From Bacteroidia bacterium (GTDB lineage Bacteria; Bacteroidota; Bacteroidia; Bacteroidales; GWA2-32-17): DNA of 64,000 bases. The position numbers and the translations under genes are program-made. The stretch lies in contig JACREQ010000059.1 in NCBI GenBank assembly GCA_016218155.1, positions 124,001 to 188,000 on the forward strand. The letters are read 5' to 3'. How positions within the stretch are numbered: the stretch's first letter is position 1; the number at the start of each line of letters is the position of its first letter. The notes beneath the pieces were generated by a model. The model was not told where the DNA came from and made no database searches. It worked only from the letters and a program-made list of their open reading frames with translations. Positions 8,658-17,443 of this stretch are shown one piece after another.

Positions 8658-9788
8658 TTAATATATATGCCCCGTTTCTTCCAACTCGGTTTTGTTTATT
8701 TTTTTCTTAGACATAACTCTCCAAATATATATAATATATGCCAGTACAAAAGGAATAAAAAGAGTAACATAACTCATCACGGTTAATGTGTATTTGCTTG
8801 ATGACGAATTAAAAATTGTTAACGATGATTGTAAGTTATAAGTAGAAGGATAAAAAGAAGTATTATTTAAACCTGCAATAATAAATAATGAAAACACAAC
8901 TGGAATTAATCCGATTATGGTAATCCAAAAAGAGTTTGAAGATTTATTAATTCCCCCCTTATAAATTCCAAATATTGTTATTAAAACACCTAGCTGAAAA
9001 AGAGTTAAAATAACCGGCATTTGCATTAAATTATGAAGATATTTTAATGGCTCCATATAAATTTTATTTGTATTTGGATCTATAGCAAAACCATCTTTTG
9101 TAATTAATATTCCCAAAAACAAAAGAAAAAATAGCACAAAGCACAATCCATTAATTAATACCTGATTTGCAGAACGGTCAGAAATTTCTTTATTGTCAAT
9201 ATATTTCATAAAAAACATTGCACCCGTTACTCGGGTTAGACAAAATAAAGCAAATCCCAACGAGAGATTCTGTGTATTTAACAAAAGATCTAAGCCATAA
9301 TAGCTATTCATCCATGAGCTTAAGTTAAATTTATCAATCATGAAATATGAGCCTGTAAAAAAGCTGCTAACAATTATCCCAATAAAAAATGTTGCAAAAA
9401 AACCATTTGTTATCTGTAAAATCTCATAAAATCTTGCTCCTAAAATATTTCCTGATTTTTTTCTGTACTCGTACGAAACGGCCTGACCAATAAATCCAAA
9501 TAAAATAATTGTCCAAACCCAATAAGCACCACTAAAACTTGTTGCATAAAACAAGGGAAACGATGCAAAAAAAGCTCCGCCAAAAGTTACAAGAGTAGTA
9601 AAAGTAAGTTCCCATTTTCTACCTAATGCATTAACTAAAAGAGTTCTTTCATCTTCTGTTTTTGCTACCTGAAAAAGTAAGGTTTGTCCGCCCTGAACAA
9701 ACATTAAAAAAACAAGTATTGCTCCGATTAGTGAAATAATTATCCACCAATATTGCTGTAATGCGGTTAAAGTCATTGTTTCAAACAT
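8658..9788 (-). CDS. cydB: Cytochrome bd ubiquinol/menaquinol oxidase subunit II
   Basis: The structural partner of CydA in the bd-type terminal oxidase. At 376 residues it has the length of the E. coli protein (379). It is hydrophobic throughout, with eight to nine membrane segments recognisable by eye. Family-typical features include WWIIISLIGAILVFLMFVQGGQTLL at the N-terminus (in parts: FVQGGQTLLF), FGGAFFASFPLFYATSFSGAYW (GGAFFASFPLFY) and ALFCLTRVTGAMFF. The ATG at 9788 follows the cydA stop by 5 nt. It belongs to the DUF4492-cydA-cydB-lipoprotein transcription unit. Confidence 0.96.
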   Translation of the reverse strand: MFETMTLTALQQYWWIIISLIGAILVFLMFVQGGQTLLFQVAKTEDERTLLVNALGRKWELTFTTLVTFGGAFFASFPLFYATSFSGAYWVWTIILFGFIGQAVSYEYRKKSGNILGARFYEILQITNGFFATFFIGIIVSSFFTGSYFMIDKFNLSSWMNSYYGLDLLLNTQNLSLGFALFCLTRVTGAMFFMKYIDNKEISDRSANQVLINGLCFVLFFLLFLGILITKDGFAIDPNTNKIYMEPLKYLHNLMQMPVILTLFQLGVLITIFGIYKGGINKSSNSFWITIIGLIPVVFSLFIIAGLNNTSFYPSTYNLQSSLTIFNSSSSKYTLTVMSYVTLFIPFVLAYIIYIWRVMSKKKINKTELEETGHIY

Positions 9789-9793
9789 AAAAC

Positions 9794-11323
9794 TTATTCT
9801 TTAGGACCGTTTTTAATTTGCTTCCATAATATTTTAATATCTGCAATAAGTAATACTGTAAATAAAATTGCAAATAAAATAAATGTAGTTTGCACTGATG
9901 AGGTGCTAAGATGTGATGTTGCTTTTGAAACAGGTAATAAATCCTGAATAGCCCAAGGCTGACGTCCAACTTCGGCAACTATCCACCCTAATTCTGTTGC
10001 AATATATCCAAGTGGTATTGTTAATACAGCTAACCACAAAATTAATTTTCTTTTGATTAATGTTTTTCGCCATAAAAAGAAAAGTATAACAAGTAGCAGA
10101 ATTACAAAATAAAAACCTAATCCAACCATTAAATGAAAAGAATAAAAGGTAATAGGAATGTTAGGAACTACATCTTCGGGTTTATCTAAATAGGCATATC
10201 CTAAATCCGTATAATTAGTTCTAAACTCTGCTAACGATAATCGCATTTCAGAAGTATCATTATCTTTTTTTGCTTCTTTATATTTATTTAACGCAATCAT
10301 TGCAATAGTTCCGCGCTCCATTCTTTTAAAAACCGGTTCTATTCCCTGATATTGATTTCCATAAACCAAATCGTAAATTCCGGGAACAAATGCATTTTTA
10401 TCACGATATCCGAGTTTGGAAAGCATTCCCGGCATTTCCGTTTTAAAAATAAAATGATTTACTGTATCACTAATTGGGACGCCTGGTCTAAGAACAGCTA
10501 AAGCAATAATAGGAGCTCTGGTTCTGCCAATATACAACCCTTCCATTGCAGCTAATTTTACAGGTTGTTTTTGGGCAACCTGATAAGTAGAAGTATCACC
10601 CGAAACAGTTACCAGCATTGTTGCTGCAAAACCAAATATTGCGCCTACCAAAATGCTCTTTTTTGCAAAACTTTCATGCCGTTTTTTTATTAAATACCAA
10701 GAGCTTATTCCAACAACAAACAATGATGCAACAACATATGCAGAAGTAACAGTATGCCAAAACTTATGAATAGCAAATGGTGAAAATGCCACTTCCCAGA
10801 AATTTACCATTTCACAACGTGCAGTATCTGGATTAAAAGTCATTCCTACAGGATCGTTCATCCATGCATTTGCGACTAATATCCACCATGATGATAACGT
10901 TGAGCCAATTGTTACGAGCCACGTTGATAAAAGGTGAGTTTTCTTTCCAACTTTATTCCAGCCAAAAAACATTAAAACAATAAATGTGCTTTCAAGAAAA
11001 AAAGCTAATATCCCCTCTATTGCAAGTGGAGCACCGAATAAATCACCAACTATCCAAGAATAATTTGACCAGTTAGTGCCAAATTCAAACTCCAGAATTA
11101 TTCCGGTTGCTGCACCAATTGCGAAATTTATTCCGAATAACTTCATCCAGAATTTTGTAATTTTTCTCCATTCTTCATTACCTGTTTTAACATAAATGCT
11201 CTCCATTATTGCCATAATAAAAGAAAGACCTAATGTTAACGGAACGAATAACCAATGATAAATTGATGTAAGAGCAAATTGCGCCCTAGACCAATCCACT
11301 AAAGAAATATCTGATAAGCTCAT
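9794..11323 (-). CDS. cydA: Cytochrome bd oxidase subunit I
   Basis: Oxidises quinol (probably menaquinol here) and reduces O2 with high affinity at haems b558, b595 and d. The haem-ligand positions are visible: H23 in ALTSIYHWLFVP (E. coli H19), the histidine in KFWHTVTSAY (E. coli H186) and the methionine in FHLMVGLG (E. coli M393). KQPVKLAAMEG and GRQPW are the quinol-site and C-terminal signatures. The 509 residues include the insertion between helices 6 and 7 (KYKEAKKDNDTSEMRLSLAE region), so this is the long-Q-loop form. It lies between DUF4492 and cydB with gaps of 5-6 nt. Confidence 0.97.
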   Translation of the reverse strand: MSLSDISLVDWSRAQFALTSIYHWLFVPLTLGLSFIMAIMESIYVKTGNEEWRKITKFWMKLFGINFAIGAATGIILEFEFGTNWSNYSWIVGDLFGAPLAIEGILAFFLESTFIVLMFFGWNKVGKKTHLLSTWLVTIGSTLSSWWILVANAWMNDPVGMTFNPDTARCEMVNFWEVAFSPFAIHKFWHTVTSAYVVASLFVVGISSWYLIKKRHESFAKKSILVGAIFGFAATMLVTVSGDTSTYQVAQKQPVKLAAMEGLYIGRTRAPIIALAVLRPGVPISDTVNHFIFKTEMPGMLSKLGYRDKNAFVPGIYDLVYGNQYQGIEPVFKRMERGTIAMIALNKYKEAKKDNDTSEMRLSLAEFRTNYTDLGYAYLDKPEDVVPNIPITFYSFHLMVGLGFYFVILLLVILFFLWRKTLIKRKLILWLAVLTIPLGYIATELGWIVAEVGRQPWAIQDLLPVSKATSHLSTSSVQTTFILFAILFTVLLIADIKILWKQIKNGPKE

Positions 11324-11329
11324 TTTTAT

Positions 11330-11548
11330 TTATTTTGTCAATGAGTTAATTACATATTCGGATTTTTGTTCATCACTTGTAAAATGTGTAGACAAAAAAT
11401 CCTTAAAGAAAAAGAGTTTTAAAACAATAAACATTACAAATAGCTTAATTAAAAGTATTATTATTAAATTTTTACCAAGTTTTCCTGGATTTCGAAGACT
11501 ATTTAAATAAAACGAACCTGCATTTAAAATAAATTTTTTCAAATACAT
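11330..11548 (-). CDS. DUF4492 family protein, bd-oxidase-associated single-pass membrane protein
   Basis: A 72-residue protein with a basic N-terminus (MYLKKF), FYLNSLRNPGKLGKNL, one hydrophobic helix (LIIILLIKLFVMFIVLKLFFF, about residues 28-48) and a short polar tail. The arrangement FYxxxxR...LGKxLxxIxLIKLFxMFxVLKLFFF is how I recall DUF4492, a small family found next to cydA in Bacteroidota. It starts the oxidase operon and ends 6 nt before the cydA ATG. It may be an accessory subunit analogous to CydX/CydH, though it has no sequence similarity I can see to them. Confidence 0.8.
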   Translation of the reverse strand: MYLKKFILNAGSFYLNSLRNPGKLGKNLIIILLIKLFVMFIVLKLFFFKDFLSTHFTSDEQKSEYVINSLTK

Positions 11549-11661
11549 AGATTTTTTAATAATAAAATACCAAGAAACTTAAAACCCTTTTCGGTTTAAA
11601 TATAATAATATTTTATGTTAATAAATACGAAACTGTAATACAGCAGATTTTTGTAAAAAAT

Positions 11662-12393
11662 CTATTCGTACATATTGGCAATTTTCTTAAGGGCTTTTTG
11701 ATCCAGAAGTTTTATTTTTCTGCCACTTAATTCAATCAGTTTGTCATCTTTAAATTCGCTTAAAAGCCTTATTACAGATTCGGTTGCAGTACCAATTATA
11801 TTTGCCAGTTCCTCTCTTGTTAAGGAAATCTGAAGTACGTTTTCTGCATCAAGTCCGAAATTTTCTTTCAGAATAAACAACACTTCTGCTAATCTTTCTC
11901 TGACTGTTTTTTGAGCAATATCTGTAATAAATGCATTTGCTTCTCCAAGTTCTCTGCATGTTAATTGCAGCAATTCAATTGCAAATTCAGGATTCTTTTT
12001 TAGTAAAGCAAACAATGATTCTCCGGGTATAAAACACATAGTAGCATCTTCCAATACTTTTGCTGTATGGCATGCCAAATCTCCGCTTAACAATGAACGG
12101 TAACCTATTATATCACCTTTTTTTGCAAATCTAATTATTTGCTCACGTCCCTCTAAGCCAGTTTTAAAAAGCTTAACAATTCCTTTGTTAACACAATAGA
12201 AGCCATTAACTCTACTGCCTTCATGATAAATAATGTTTCCTTTTTTATGAAAATTACAGCCTTTATCAAAATTTAAGTTTGTAATTTCATCTGTTGTTAA
12301 TTGCGAAAAAAGAGAATTTGATAAAATTGCACAATCATCGCATCCGGGTATTGTAGTTAAATTTTTCATTAAACGCCTGTTTGTTAAAAGCAT
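11662..12393 (-). CDS. Crp/Fnr-family transcriptional regulator
   Basis: A two-domain regulator: a cyclic-nucleotide-binding-type beta barrel at about residues 30-150 (HEGSRVNGFYCVNKGIVKLF, FAKKGDIIGYRSLL) and a C-terminal winged helix (191-214, LTREELANIIGTATESVIRLL). In the recognition helix E205 and R209 occupy the DNA-contacting positions of FNR/CRP. Cysteines at 18 and 21 (GCDDC) and 46 could suggest an FNR-like Fe-S or redox sensor, but the E. coli spacing is not reproduced. An internal ATG at 12369 (MKNLTTIPGCDDC) is an equally good start. It lies directly upstream of the bd oxidase operon on the same strand (113-bp gap), so oxygen or redox control of cydAB is a reasonable inference. 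Confidence 0.85.
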   Translation of the reverse strand: MLLTNRRLMKNLTTIPGCDDCAILSNSLFSQLTTDEITNLNFDKGCNFHKKGNIIYHEGSRVNGFYCVNKGIVKLFKTGLEGREQIIRFAKKGDIIGYRSLLSGDLACHTAKVLEDATMCFIPGESLFALLKKNPEFAIELLQLTCRELGEANAFITDIAQKTVRERLAEVLFILKENFGLDAENVLQISLTREELANIIGTATESVIRLLSEFKDDKLIELSGRKIKLLDQKALKKIANMYE

Positions 12394-12484
12394 AATGTTA
12401 AAATATTAATAAAAGTCTGATCAATATTTTATTGTTTAAAGATACAGTTATTACATATATTTACATCTGTTTATTTTGTGTTTA

Positions 12485-12859
12485 ATGACATCTTTCGAAC
12501 AGAGGAAAACCTTAGTATTAGGAGCTAGTACAAATCCTGACAGATATTCTTACAAAGCTGTTGAGAAACTTGTAAGATATGGTTATAACGTTGTTGCCAT
12601 CGGAGTTAGAGAAGGCTCGATTGGAAAAATAAAAATAACGACAGAAAAAATACTTGTTTCAGATATTGATACTGTTGCAATGTATTTATCTCCTGCAAGA
12701 CAGGAAGAATATATGGATTATGTAATTTCATTAAAACCAAGAAGAATAATTTTTAATCCGGGAACTGAGAATGCCATATTTGCAAAAAAAGCAAAAGAAA
12801 ATGGAATTAAAACCTATAAATCATGTGTTTTAGTAATGTTATCTTTAAACAAATATTAA
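12485..12859 (+). CDS. CoA-binding domain protein (YccU-like)
   Basis: A 124-residue single Rossmann-type CoA-binding domain. The pattern [21 protein letters not shown], then [12 protein letters not shown], and the C-terminal IIFNPGTEN with [17 protein letters not shown] matches small YccU-type proteins (the CoA_binding_2 family). No acetyl-CoA synthetase domains are attached. I begin at the ATG at 12485 (MTSFEQRK); the TTG at 12476 is a poor alternative. It is divergent from the Crp/Fnr gene and converges on pheS with a 4-bp overlap of the stop codons. The cellular role of the family is not established. Confidence 0.8.
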   Translation: MTSFEQRKTLVLGASTNPDRYSYKAVEKLVRYGYNVVAIGVREGSIGKIKITTEKILVSDIDTVAMYLSPARQEEYMDYVISLKPRRIIFNPGTENAIFAKKAKENGIKTYKSCVLVMLSLNKY

Positions 12860-13875
12860 ATAGAATTTGAAAACTGTTTTAAAAACCTAATATCATTTTC
12901 TGAAAACATTCTTAAATCCTTAACCTGAAATTTTAAATTTGTAATTCTTTCTATTCCCATACCAAAGGCATATCCGGTGTATTCTTTGCTATTAATTCCG
13001 CATTTTTCTAAAACATTAGGATCAACCATACCACAACCAAGAATTTCTACCCAACCTGTATGTTTGCAAAATGCACAGCCCTCGCCACCACATAAATTAC
13101 ACGAAATATCCATTTCGGCTGATGGCTCTGTAAATGGGAAGTAAGACGGTCTAAGTCTGATTTGAGTTTCTGCACCAAACATTTCACGGGCAAAATATAA
13201 CAACGTTTGCTTAAGGTCGGCAAATGAAACATTATGATCAATATATAATCCCTCAACCTGATGAAAAAAACAATGTGCACGAGCAGAGATTGCTTCATTT
13301 CTAAAAACCCTGCCTGGCATAATTATCCGGATAGGTGGCTTTTGATTTTCCATAACCCTTACCTGAACCGATGAGGTATGAGTTCGTAATAATATGTCGG
13401 GACTTTTTTCAATAAAGAAAGTATCTTGCATATCACGTGCAGGATGTTCTTCAGGAAAATTTAATGCAGTAAAAACATGCCAGTCATCTTCTATTTCTGG
13501 ACCTTCGGAAACAGTAAATCCTAAACGACTGAAAATATCAATTATTTCATTTTTTACAATGCTTAAAGGATGGCGACTTCCAACTTCTATTGGATCACCT
13601 GGCATTGTTAAGTCGTTGTAATTTGTTACAGTCTCTTCACTTTCTATTTTTTGAGAAAATGACGAGAATTTTTCCTGAGCTTCGTTTTTCAAAGTGTTAA
13701 GAAGTTGACCAACCTCTTTTTTCTGTTCGCTTAATACCTGTTTAAAGCCATCAAATAAAGTTGATATTTCGCCTTTTTTTGAAAGATATTTTAATCTGAA
13801 TTCTTCTAACTGTACTTTATTTGCAACCTGTGCCGAACGAATTTCTGAAATCAGTTGCGTAATTTTTTCTTTCAT
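12856..13875 (-). CDS. pheS: Phenylalanine-tRNA ligase alpha subunit
   Basis: The catalytic subunit of the (alpha-beta)2 enzyme that charges tRNA-Phe. The 339 residues show an N-terminal coiled-coil arm (about 1-90) followed by the class II catalytic core. Motif 2 is in the region [10 protein letters not shown] / [24 protein letters not shown] is the substrate pocket, and motif 3 is GMGIERI near the C-terminus. [17 protein letters not shown] is a cysteine-rich loop common in bacterial PheS. pheT is not adjacent. The gene lies 9 nt downstream of the cyclophilin gene and is probably co-transcribed. Confidence 0.97.
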   Translation of the reverse strand: MKEKITQLISEIRSAQVANKVQLEEFRLKYLSKKGEISTLFDGFKQVLSEQKKEVGQLLNTLKNEAQEKFSSFSQKIESEETVTNYNDLTMPGDPIEVGSRHPLSIVKNEIIDIFSRLGFTVSEGPEIEDDWHVFTALNFPEEHPARDMQDTFFIEKSPDILLRTHTSSVQVRVMENQKPPIRIIMPGRVFRNEAISARAHCFFHQVEGLYIDHNVSFADLKQTLLYFAREMFGAETQIRLRPSYFPFTEPSAEMDISCNLCGGEGCAFCKHTGWVEILGCGMVDPNVLEKCGINSKEYTGYAFGMGIERITNLKFQVKDLRMFSENDIRFLKQFSNSI

Positions 13876-13884
13876 CTGAAAACT

Positions 13885-14724
13885 TTATTTTATTTGTTTA
13901 ATTTTCATTTTAACATCAACCAAAGGTCTGTCATTTTTGTCTTTTTTAACAGCGGCAATACTGTCAACAACATTCATTCCTTCAATAACTTCACCAAAAA
14001 CGGTATAGGCACCATCCAAATGTGGCGTTCCGCCAATTGTAGTATATGTTTTTCTTTGCTCGGGACTGAATGTAAATTTGCCAACTTTTAAAAGTTCCTT
14101 TTCTGCTATTGGATCAAGCTCCTTAATAAAATTCATTAATGATTCTTGAGTTCCGATTTTTTTCACAGAATCAAGTTTCATCCTCAGATTTTCACTTTCC
14201 GGAGCCATTAATAAATTTCCCAATATCTGATTTTTTAGACTCTGATTTTTTTTTGATTCAATAACATCTAATTCCTGACTGGTAAAAATCTTTCCCTGAA
14301 CAATATAAAATTGCGAACCAGAAGATTCTTTTTTGGGATTAACATTATCAGACTCGCGGGCAGCTGCCAATGCACCTTTTTTATGAAAAATTCCCGGTGT
14401 TATTTCTGCCGGAATATTATAACCCGGGCCACCATTACCTAACATTACATTTGGTTGAGCATTTTTAGAATCGGGATCACCCCCCTGAATCATAAACTCA
14501 GAAATTACTCTATGAAAAAGCAAATCGTCGAAAAATTTCTCGGAAACCAATTTTATAAAGTTATCTCTATGTAAAGGAGTTTGGTCATACAGCTTAATTT
14601 TAATGTCTCCAAACTTTGTGTTTACTACAAATATTTTTTCTGAACTAGCAGGAACTCTTATACATGAATAAATAATTGTAAAAAAAATTATTGTTGTCCC
14701 TATAACTGTTAATGCTCGTTTCAT
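13885..14724 (-). CDS. Cyclophilin-type peptidyl-prolyl isomerase, lipoprotein
   Basis: Catalyses cis-trans isomerisation of proline bonds, here in the periplasm or at a membrane. The 279 residues begin with a signal peptide ending in lipobox-like FTIIYSC (Cys21). The cyclophilin domain follows: TKFGDIKIKLYDQTP, FHRVISEFMIQGGDP (with the catalytic Arg), GALAAARE, SSGSQFYIV (Gln contact) and VFGEVIEGMNVVDSI. An insertion of about 85 residues (LDVIESKKN ... LLKVGKFTF) separates the QFYIV strand from the final VFGEV strand. Such insertions are frequent in Bacteroidota members, as I recall. pheS follows after 9 nt. It is divergent from the surface-appendage locus. Confidence 0.9.
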   Translation of the reverse strand: MKRALTVIGTTIIFFTIIYSCIRVPASSEKIFVVNTKFGDIKIKLYDQTPLHRDNFIKLVSEKFFDDLLFHRVISEFMIQGGDPDSKNAQPNVMLGNGGPGYNIPAEITPGIFHKKGALAAARESDNVNPKKESSGSQFYIVQGKIFTSQELDVIESKKNQSLKNQILGNLLMAPESENLRMKLDSVKKIGTQESLMNFIKELDPIAEKELLKVGKFTFSPEQRKTYTTIGGTPHLDGAYTVFGEVIEGMNVVDSIAAVKKDKNDRPLVDVKMKIKQIK

Positions 14725-14876
14725 ACGATAAAAATTAATTCCGAAAATTACAAAAAAATTACGACTCCAATAAAGTTAAATAACTCATTGGAAATTCACC
14801 ATGATTTTAACTTAAAATTAAAACAAACATTATTAATTTGTTTATCGTAGAACTTTTAAATTTAAATTCAATAATT

Positions 14877-15743
14877 ATGAATTTCAAAATATTACTATTA
14901 ATTGTCTTAACAAGTAGTAGTGTTGTATTTGGACAAACAGATAGTTTAAAATCTAAAACAAGACCTGAGATTCCTGATTCAGCTTTTCAGGATATGGGCG
15001 TTTCTGTTTCACCTTCAAGCATGCATTTAAATATTAAACCAGGAACAACTGTAGCAAAAGAAATCAGAATTAATAATTCTACAAAACAACTATATAATTT
15101 CAGTATCGGATATTGCGATTTTGAAATGGGAAGAAATGGAAAACCGCTATCGTTAAAACAAGGTGAAGGTAAATATGGTTTATCTAAATACATTAATGTT
15201 TCACCATCTTACTTTTCTTTAAAACCCGGCGAAGAGATAAAATTAAAAGCTGTTATTACTATACCAGATAATGAAGAGGCATTACGTGCATTATGGACGA
15301 TTATTACTATCGATCAGGTTGTAGATCGCCCCGCTTTAGATGCAACAGACCACACAAAAAGATTAGCAATGGGAATTACCCCAAGTTTCGGTTTTGGAGT
15401 ATATGTATATCAAAATCCACCCAATGTAAAAATTAATAGTGTTCTTATTGAGAAATTTATGTTGCAGGAAAAGGATGGAAACAGAAAAATTGAAATGATT
15501 GCAAAAAATACCGGAGATGGTATTAGTTATTGTACTTCTTATGTTGAGTTAACAAATTTAAAAACAGGTAAACAAGAAAAATTACAGGTAAAACGGTTTA
15601 CTATTTTACCACAGTATTTTCGCGATTTTTTTTACGAATTGCCCACAAGCCTGCCATCGGGCAAATACACTGCTGTTGGTGTAGTTGATTTTGGTAGTTC
15701 CGAAGAAATTGTTGCAGCCGAAGCAGAGTTTGAAGTTCCCTAA
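14877..15743 (+). CDS. Periplasmic PapD-like / Ig-fold chaperone-like protein (appendage locus gene 1)
   Basis: A 288-residue exported protein. The ATG at 14877 gives a signal peptide (MNFKILLLIVLTSSSVVFGQ); an upstream in-frame TTG at 14838 would bury it. The N-terminal half (about 35-140) is an Ig-like domain of the kind seen in PapD-like and DUF916 proteins: VSPSSMHLNIKPGTTVAKEI, NNSTKQLYNFSI, and LKPGEEIKLKAVITIPDNEEA. A second Ig-like half (about 165-285) has INSVLIEKF, AKNTGDGISY and LPSGKYTAVGVVDF. Two Ig domains in tandem are the architecture of periplasmic pilus chaperones. It is followed by two small secreted proteins and an outer-membrane barrel in the same direction, so I infer that it chaperones or anchors those subunits. 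This is inference from architecture and context. Confidence 0.55.
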   Translation: MNFKILLLIVLTSSSVVFGQTDSLKSKTRPEIPDSAFQDMGVSVSPSSMHLNIKPGTTVAKEIRINNSTKQLYNFSIGYCDFEMGRNGKPLSLKQGEGKYGLSKYINVSPSYFSLKPGEEIKLKAVITIPDNEEALRALWTIITIDQVVDRPALDATDHTKRLAMGITPSFGFGVYVYQNPPNVKINSVLIEKFMLQEKDGNRKIEMIAKNTGDGISYCTSYVELTNLKTGKQEKLQVKRFTILPQYFRDFFYELPTSLPSGKYTAVGVVDFGSSEEIVAAEAEFEVP

Positions 15744-15947
15744 AAAAGGAAACTTTTTTTAAATTATTTAAGTATAACAGTTGTTGAAAAGATGTTAATA
15801 ACACGACAACTTTAGGAAAAAACCGACCCTAAAAAACAAACAGAAATTAAACCACATCAGAGTTTTATGAAGCATAGAATTCTGAAACGCGTTGGTCTTC
15901 GCGTAGTAAAGACAAATCAAAAAAATGTTTAATTTAAATTTACAGGC
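15744..15947 (+). other. Structured 204-nt leader before the first appendage subunit
   Basis: The spacer contains several inverted repeats. AAAAAAG GAAA CTTTTTT (15742-15759) may be a weak terminator. AGTTGT / ACAACT (15779-15811) and TTTAGG / CCTAAA (15811-15833) are adjacent stems. ACGCG / CGCGT (15887-15904) is GC-rich for this region. I recognise no known riboswitch and no ORF. It may carry the promoter or 5' regulatory RNA of the subunit gene. Confidence 0.4.
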
Positions 15948-16715
15948 ATGAAAAAATTATTATTAATTGTATCTTTTTTAGGAATGTTTTCAGCATTTTC
16001 ATTTGGTCAACTAATTGACGAAAAAAATGTTACAGTAACAATGGATTTGCAACCAGTTTTGCAACTTCATATGACAACTTCTGATCAGGTTGATTTTGTA
16101 TTTGATGATATCCGCGATTATTATGGTGGTATTATTAAATATGCAGCAACCATTTTAAAAGTTTCTTCCTCTGTATCATGGGATCTTTATGCTGTTGGAA
16201 CTTCACAGGATGGAACATTCTGGGATCAGCAAATGACTTACAGTGGTGGTGGACCTAATGCAAGTAACCAGTTACCTTTAAGCTTACTTGAACTTCACCA
16301 GTATGAACCAAATCAGTTTGATCCAACCGCTGCAGGTGCTCAAACAGATTATAGTGCATTATTTTCTCCTGCAAACACTCCTGCTCCTGGCGTAAATAGT
16401 ATTTTTGCAAGCGCTACTCCTTATACTACTCCTGGTGCTGCTGAAAAATATATTCAAGGACAGTTTGGTACAGGCGCAGGTGAAGGTGCTGATGGTGGCT
16501 CATATTTAACCGCTACACCAGCTGCTGGTACTTTCAGTGATTATTATTTTACTATTGACTATCGCATTCTTCCAAGCTTACCTGCAATTTTCCCTAATGC
16601 TGGTACAAATGCTGGTGTTGCCGAAGATTTGGTGACTGTTGGTGGTGCTGGTACTTACGCAAATCCTGGTGTTTATACCATGAATGCTAAATACATTCTA
16701 CTTGAAGATCAATAG
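15948..16715 (+). CDS. Secreted appendage subunit candidate A (appendage locus gene 2)
   Basis: A 255-residue exported protein with a clear signal peptide (MKKLLLIVSFLGMFSAFSFG, cleavage before Q21). The mature part is rich in Gly, Ala, Thr and Tyr, poor in charge, and predicted by eye to be beta-rich. Three blocks are shared with the next gene: VDFVFDDIR (48-56), the YYFTIDYRILP block (199-209) and a C-terminal PGVYTMNAKYILLE (240-253). A low-complexity middle (about 125-190) is absent from the paralogue. No enzyme motif or T9SS tail is seen. The shared C-terminal beta-strand would suit donor-strand-type polymerisation, but that is inference. A 12-bp stem-loop follows the stop, the position often used to protect an abundant pilin mRNA. 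Confidence 0.55.
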   Translation: MKKLLLIVSFLGMFSAFSFGQLIDEKNVTVTMDLQPVLQLHMTTSDQVDFVFDDIRDYYGGIIKYAATILKVSSSVSWDLYAVGTSQDGTFWDQQMTYSGGGPNASNQLPLSLLELHQYEPNQFDPTAAGAQTDYSALFSPANTPAPGVNSIFASATPYTTPGAAEKYIQGQFGTGAGEGADGGSYLTATPAAGTFSDYYFTIDYRILPSLPAIFPNAGTNAGVAEDLVTVGGAGTYANPGVYTMNAKYILLEDQ

Positions 16716-16725
16716 CCTTCAAAAT

Positions 16726-16754
16726 AAAGAGTTAGCAAATCCTGCTAACTCTTT
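16726..16754 (+). terminator. Intercistronic stem-loop between the two subunit genes
   Basis: AAAGAGTTAGCA (16726-16737) pairs perfectly with TGCTAACTCTTT (16743-16754) around AATCC. The T tract after it is short and interrupted (ATTTAT), so it may be a partial terminator or an RNA-stabilising element and not a full stop. It begins 11 nt after the subunit A stop and ends 29 nt before the subunit B start. Confidence 0.75.
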
Positions 16755-16783
16755 ATTTATAAAAAGCAACTAACAATTACCGA

Positions 16784-17434
16784 ATGATAAAAGTATACGG
16801 TAAAATTATTTTAAGTTTTTTATGCTTTGCAATAGCAGGTATTGGTTTTTCTCAACCATGTGCTAATCCAACTACCTCTAATTGTGCAGATGCAATTGCT
16901 GGTACAAGCGATTTTCTTATGTCAACATCTGGTAATGTTGACTTTGAATTTAACGATATGAGGAAATTTGTTACAGGTATTACCCACAGTGGATCTACAC
17001 AATTAAGATTAAAAATTGATGAAGTAATTGCCGGTAGTTGCAAGTGGAAATTAATTATGTATGTTGATAATAATGGACATTTACCTAACAATGAGTGGGA
17101 AAATTTATATTATTACGGAACTTCAGGTAATGATCCTGAACTGAATTTAATTCAGGTAAATGTATATAATGGCTGTGGAACACCATTAAATAGCGGAACT
17201 TATCAAATATTTGCAGGAAATGTTCAATATGATGTACTCGAAATTATTCCCGAACTTATTGTTAGAAATATGCCCGGTTCCTGTGATGGAACTAATATTA
17301 ACGGACCAGGAAGTTATCTGACCGATTATAACGAATATAACTTTACTGTAGATTATAGAATAATGCCCGGGTTTAACATCAGACCAGGAGCATATCAGAT
17401 TAAAATTAATTTTTGTTTAGTTGAAGTACCTTAA
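16784..17434 (+). CDS. Secreted appendage subunit candidate B (appendage locus gene 3)
   Basis: A 216-residue exported protein with a signal peptide (MIKVYGKIILSFLCFAIAGIGF, cleavage about residue 23-24). It is a distant paralogue of the preceding gene: VDFEFNDMR (52-60), SYLTDYNEYNFTVDYRIMP (177-195) and PGAYQIKINFCLVE (201-214) align in the same order. Unlike subunit A it has several cysteines (26, 34, 86, 131, 167, 211), which could form disulfides in the periplasm. It lacks the Gly/Ala-rich middle. It ends 9 nt before the usher-like gene. I infer a minor or tip subunit; there is no direct evidence of function. Confidence 0.55.
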   Translation: MIKVYGKIILSFLCFAIAGIGFSQPCANPTTSNCADAIAGTSDFLMSTSGNVDFEFNDMRKFVTGITHSGSTQLRLKIDEVIAGSCKWKLIMYVDNNGHLPNNEWENLYYYGTSGNDPELNLIQVNVYNGCGTPLNSGTYQIFAGNVQYDVLEIIPELIVRNMPGSCDGTNINGPGSYLTDYNEYNFTVDYRIMPGFNIRPGAYQIKINFCLVEVP

Positions 17435-17443
17435 TTTAAAGAA

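Noticed and set aside
11549-11661. FNR box or -7 element upstream of DUF4492-cydAB
   Set aside because: No TTGAT-N4-ATCAA-like palindrome and no minus-strand TAnnTTTG were found in this gap; the regulation stays an inference from gene order.
14838-14876. Upstream TTG extension of the chaperone-like gene (and similar TTG extensions at 4745, 7180, 12476, 20451, 23661, 27510, 28875, 29716, 41995, 58372, 60385, 61299; ATG or other extension at 44321, 44437)
   Set aside because: They would mask signal peptides, overlap promoter boxes or hairpins, or disagree with conserved family starts. The first suitable ATG was used instead.
15744-15947. Known riboswitch in the appendage leader
   Set aside because: No TPP, cobalamin, SAM, c-di-GMP or similar conserved core could be recognised. 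Kept only as a structured leader.
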